NCBI GenBank assembly: GCA_937895695.1
Contig: CALBLM010000290.1
Coordinates: 1 to 7,631 of the forward strand
Source: an uncultured Megasphaera sp.
GTDB lineage: Bacteria > Bacillota > Negativicutes > Veillonellales > Megasphaeraceae
Direction of reading: 5' to 3'
Length of the DNA: 7,631 bases
Shown here: positions 5,145 through 7,631 of the stretch, one piece after another
Position numbering within the stretch: position 1 is the first letter of the stretch
How the letters are laid out: every line of letters starts with the position of its first letter
The notes under the pieces: generated by a model
What the model was told of the DNA's origin: nothing
Database searches by the model: none
What the model saw: only the letters and a program-made list of their open reading frames with translations
Position numbers and translations under genes: made by a program

Positions 5145-6047
5145 ATGATGAAACATATCGTTCCGGATTTTTACAAAGCATTTCATTGCAAAGCCGATGC
5201 CTGTCAGCATACGTGTTGTCGCGGATGGGAAATCGATATTGATAATACTACAGCGGTACAGTATCAGGCGATGTCGGGAGCGATAGGAGATGCCCTGCGT
5301 GCATCCATGGTATGCGATGAAGAGGGGAACTGGCAGTTTAAACTGAGCGGCTCAGATGAACGCTGTCCCTTTTTGCAGCCCAATGGCTTATGTCGGCTCA
5401 TTTTGACAATAGGAGAGAAAAATCTTTGTGACATTTGCACGCTCCATCCGCGTTTTTTTGAAGTATGGGAGACACCGTCAGGATCTGTAGAATTAGGCGG
5501 CGTCGGCTTGTGCTGTGAAAAAAGCTGCGAACTTTTACTAGTATCGGATGGGCCTTTGCAATTTGTAAACAGCGAGACGAAAGAAACATTTTCGTTTGCT
5601 GAGCTTTTGGCATACATCCAACTGCCTATCCCAGTGGCACAACAAATGTATGAACCCAAAGCTTCGACAGCGTATGGCCAGTTTGTCCTAGACTGTCTAG
5701 CTCAAACGGAACCTATCAATGAAATATGGACACAGCAGATCCAGTTGATGCAGGCGCGGGCCGATTCGCTGCTACATCAAATGACAATGGTCATACAAAA
5801 AGGACTGCTGTCTCATTGGAATCGGATTTATCAATATATCTTGTACCGTCAGCTAGGGCAATGCGATACATGGCCCATTGACGTCGTGACGGCCTATGCC
5901 CATATGAATACGACCTTTATTTTACTGACATATCTGCAAACAGGCTGTCTGCAAGAGGCGATTCGCAGTTGGTCAGAACAAATCGAATATGATACAGAAA
6001 ATGTCGCTGTTTTATTGGACATGCTGGCATATGACATTTCCTCTTGA
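5145..6047 (+). CDS. FliB (flagellin lysine-N-methylase)-like cysteine-rich protein
   Basis: The 300-residue protein has the N-terminal cysteine pattern of FliB-like proteins: FHCKADACQHTCCRGWEIDID with Cys15, 20, 24 and 25; CPFLQPNGLCRLI (Cys74, Cys83); LCDICTLHPRFFE (Cys95, Cys98); and GLCCEKSCELL (Cys123, 124, 128). Such a cluster suggests a bound metal or iron-sulfur centre, which is inference. The C-terminal part (HWNRIYQYILYRQL, about 224-237) is helical and matches the family in style. Salmonella FliB methylates flagellin lysines and is about 400 residues, so this form is shorter. Many homologues lie in bacteria without flagella, so the substrate may not be flagellin, and none is in the window. 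AAAGGAG (5133-5139) fits ATG 5145 (5 bases) or the adjacent ATG 5148 (8 bases); 5148 is equally likely. The longer frame to 5088 runs through the hairpin and is rejected. Confidence 0.75.
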   Translation: MMKHIVPDFYKAFHCKADACQHTCCRGWEIDIDNTTAVQYQAMSGAIGDALRASMVCDEEGNWQFKLSGSDERCPFLQPNGLCRLILTIGEKNLCDICTLHPRFFEVWETPSGSVELGGVGLCCEKSCELLLVSDGPLQFVNSETKETFSFAELLAYIQLPIPVAQQMYEPKASTAYGQFVLDCLAQTEPINEIWTQQIQLMQARADSLLHQMTMVIQKGLLSHWNRIYQYILYRQLGQCDTWPIDVVTAYAHMNTTFILLTYLQTGCLQEAIRSWSEQIEYDTENVAVLLDMLAYDISS

Positions 6048-6072
6048 CAAGGCGATATTCCGGTCGTATAAT
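6044..6072 (+). promoter_or_regulatory. consensus sigma-70 promoter for the thrS T-box leader
   Basis: TTGACA (6044-6049), a 17-base spacer and TATAAT (6067-6072) match the consensus exactly. The -35 overlaps the TGA stop (6045-6047) of the preceding gene, so no intergenic space is lost. Transcription should begin near 6079, shortly before the T-box. Confidence 0.88.
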
Positions 6073-6110
6073 TTGTTCATACATAGCGATATGTATATGA
6101 TATAGAAATA

Positions 6111-6338
6111 AGCTGTGACAAGGACATGATACCTAACCGGTGTTATTCAGAGAGAAGCATAGATGGTGTGAGTGCTTTTAATTCCCTAGTGTATTACCGC
6201 CTTGGAGCTGACTGTCGGAACTAAAGTATGGCAGTCCGGTCGTTCCGTTATCACGCTTGAGTACAGCAGCTACGGTTGCTGAACTAGGGTGGAACCACGT
6301 GAGTAATGCTCTCGTCCCTTGAGGACGGGAGCTTTTTT
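6111..6338 (+). promoter_or_regulatory. threonine T-box riboswitch (leader of thrS)
   Basis: This leader binds uncharged tRNA-Thr and lets transcription continue into thrS. Stem I base: AGCT (6111-6114) with AGCT (6206-6209), and CAAGG (6119-6123) with CCTTG (6200-6204). Distal stem I holds AGAGAG (6149-6154), AAGCA/TGCTT and the GGTG loop motif (6165-6168). The specifier is ACC (6196-6198), a Thr codon, directly before GCCTTG. CGGAAC (6216-6221) with GTTCCG (6242-6247) can form stem II; stem III is CAGCA (6264-6268) with TGCTG (6277-6281). The T-box AGGGTGGAACCACG lies at 6286-6299; its TGGA would pair with a tRNA 3' end UCCA. In the antiterminator AGGG (6286-6289) pairs with CCCT (6316-6319), excluding the terminator. 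Confidence 0.95.
6308..6338 (+). terminator. T-box-controlled intrinsic terminator
   Basis: GCTCTCGTCC (6308-6317) pairs with GGACGGGAGC (6323-6332) in a 10-bp stem with one G-U pair and a 5-base loop, followed by six T (6333-6338). Its left arm overlaps the bases needed for the antiterminator, so the two are mutually exclusive. Confidence 0.92.
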
Positions 6339-6360
6339 AGTATTAAGGAGGATGTTTGTA

Positions 6361-7631
6361 ATGGCAGAATTAGTGTTAAAAGATGGCAGCAAAAAGTCAT
6401 TTGCCGATGGCATTTCGTTGTACGAAGCTGTCAAAACGCTCAGCAATAGTCTGGCGAAAAAAGTATTAGTTGCAAAGGTAAATGGAGAAGTTACGGATTT
6501 GAGAGAACCGATTGTTGATGGCTCGACCGTAGAATTTCTTACTTTTGATGACCAAGAAGGGAAAGATACACTCCGCCATACAGCATCTCATATTATGGCG
6601 CAGGCAATTCAACATTTGTTCCCGGACGTAAAATTTGCAATCGGCCCATCTATTGAAAACGGTTTCTATTACGACATGGATACGGACCATCGCTTTACGC
6701 AGGATGATTTTGAAGCGATTGAAAAAGAAATGGCAAAAATCGTCAAAGAAAACCTGCCCATTACCAAAGAAATCGTATCCCGTGCCGATGCGTTGAAATT
6801 GTTCAAAGATGCCGGCCAGGATTATAAAGTAGAATTGATTGAAGAATTGCCGGAAGATGCCGTTATTTCCTTGTATCGTCAAGGCGATTTTGTCGATTTG
6901 TGTGCCGGTCCGCACTGCGAAACAACGGGGCAGGTCAAAGCCTTCAAACTTCGTACGGTCGCAGGCGCATACTGGCGCGGTGATGAAAAGAATAAAATGC
7001 TGCAGCGTATTTACGGTACAGCGTTTCAAAAGAAATCCGATTTGGACGACTATCTGAAAATGATGGAAGAAGCGGAAAAACGAGATCATCGTAAATTGGG
7101 CAAACAGCTCGAGCTCTTTAGCTTCCACGAAGAAGGCCCAGGCTTCCCGTTCTTCCATCCCAAGGGAATGATTTTGCGCAACAACTTGCTTAAATTCTGG
7201 CATGAACTGCATGATGAAGCCGACTATGATGAAATTATGACGCCGCTCATCTTAAACCGTCAATTGTGGGAACAGTCCGGCCACTGGGATCATTACCGCG
7301 ACAATATGTATTTCACGACCATTGATGAACAGCCCTATGCCATCAAACCGATGAACTGCCCAGGTGGTATTCTTGTTTATAAGAGCAATGTTCATAGCTA
7401 TCGTGATTTCCCGATGCGGATGGCTGAATTGGGGATTGTTCATCGTCATGAATTGCACGGCGCACTGCACGGCTTGTTCCGTGTTCGCTGCTTTACCCAG
7501 GATGATGCGCATATCTTCATGTTGCCGAGCCAGATGAAAGAAGAAATTTCCGGCGTTATGGACTTATTCGATAAAGCATACAAACAGTTCGGCTTGGAAT
7601 ATCATGTTGAATTATCGACGCGTCCAAAAGA
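6361..7631 (+). CDS. thrS: threonyl-tRNA synthetase, N-terminal two thirds (3' end outside window)
   Basis: The enzyme attaches threonine to tRNA-Thr. In the 423 visible codons of a protein usually near 640 residues, the order is a TGS domain (about 1-62), the editing domain with HTASH (His73, His77) and DLCAGPHC (Cys181, His185), then the class II catalytic core: MNCPGG (331-336), HRHE (361-364) and FTQDDAH (378-384). Cys333 and His384 correspond to two of the three active-site zinc ligands; the third lies beyond the window, as does the anticodon-binding domain. The editing pocket residues are intact, so proofreading of serine is expected. AAGGAGG (6345-6351) precedes the ATG by 9 bases. Expression is controlled by the T-box leader immediately upstream. 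No frameshift was seen. Its start is unambiguous because the terminator T-run ends just before the ribosome-binding site. Confidence 0.98.
   Translation, partial: MAELVLKDGSKKSFADGISLYEAVKTLSNSLAKKVLVAKVNGEVTDLREPIVDGSTVEFLTFDDQEGKDTLRHTASHIMAQAIQHLFPDVKFAIGPSIENGFYYDMDTDHRFTQDDFEAIEKEMAKIVKENLPITKEIVSRADALKLFKDAGQDYKVELIEELPEDAVISLYRQGDFVDLCAGPHCETTGQVKAFKLRTVAGAYWRGDEKNKMLQRIYGTAFQKKSDLDDYLKMMEEAEKRDHRKLGKQLELFSFHEEGPGFPFFHPKGMILRNNLLKFWHELHDEADYDEIMTPLILNRQLWEQSGHWDHYRDNMYFTTIDEQPYAIKPMNCPGGILVYKSNVHSYRDFPMRMAELGIVHRHELHGALHGLFRVRCFTQDDAHIFMLPSQMKEEISGVMDLFDKAYKQFGLEYHVELSTRPK

Noticed and set aside
6466..7212. Long open frame of 248 codons on the minus strand
   Set aside because: It lies wholly within thrS on the opposite strand. 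The + strand has conserved aminoacyl-tRNA synthetase motifs throughout, and the minus-strand product has no recognisable domain.

Overview
The window looks like chromosomal DNA from a low-to-middle GC anaerobic Firmicute. The best guess is a Negativicute (Veillonella/Megasphaera/Dialister-like). This rests on the general character of the genes and intergenic DNA and on a Firmicutes-type T-box leader before thrS. No rRNA or marker gene fixes the genus. All genes are on the + strand.

Layout. (1) Positions 1-1850 hold a three-gene run: the 3' end of a membrane protein resembling an ECF-transporter S component, a pyridoxal/pyridoxamine kinase (pdxK-like), and a small radical SAM protein of the TatD-associated type. 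The first two suggest uptake and phosphorylation of vitamin B6. (2) Positions 1851-2135 are intergenic: a 7-bp-periodic AGTT-rich array, a conserved 18-bp box, a terminator hairpin, then promoter sequences and a palindrome. (3) Positions 2136-3338 encode a site-2-protease-type (M50) membrane metalloprotease and an unrecognised exported protein. (4) A consensus sigma-70 promoter starts positions 3445-4928: HtpX (M48 membrane protease) and an exported, membrane-anchored protein resembling the N-terminal half of bacterial Tim44-like proteins. (5) Positions 4929-5144 repeat the array-box-hairpin arrangement, and this hairpin ends directly at the ribosome-binding site of the next gene. (6) Positions 5145-6047 encode a cysteine-rich protein of the FliB (flagellin lysine-N-methylase)-like family. 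(7) Its stop codon overlaps the -35 of a second consensus promoter, which drives a complete threonine T-box leader (specifier ACC) and thrS, cut by the window end.

Functionally, the middle of the window is a cluster of membrane-protein proteolysis and envelope genes (M50, exported unknown, HtpX, Tim44-like), flanked by cofactor salvage/radical SAM genes and by threonyl-tRNA synthetase. The most interesting non-coding signal is the composite intergenic element present twice (1851-1991 and 4995-5130). Its hairpin stems differ by compensating base changes, so the structure seems to be conserved. No mobile element, CRISPR array, tRNA or rRNA gene was seen.
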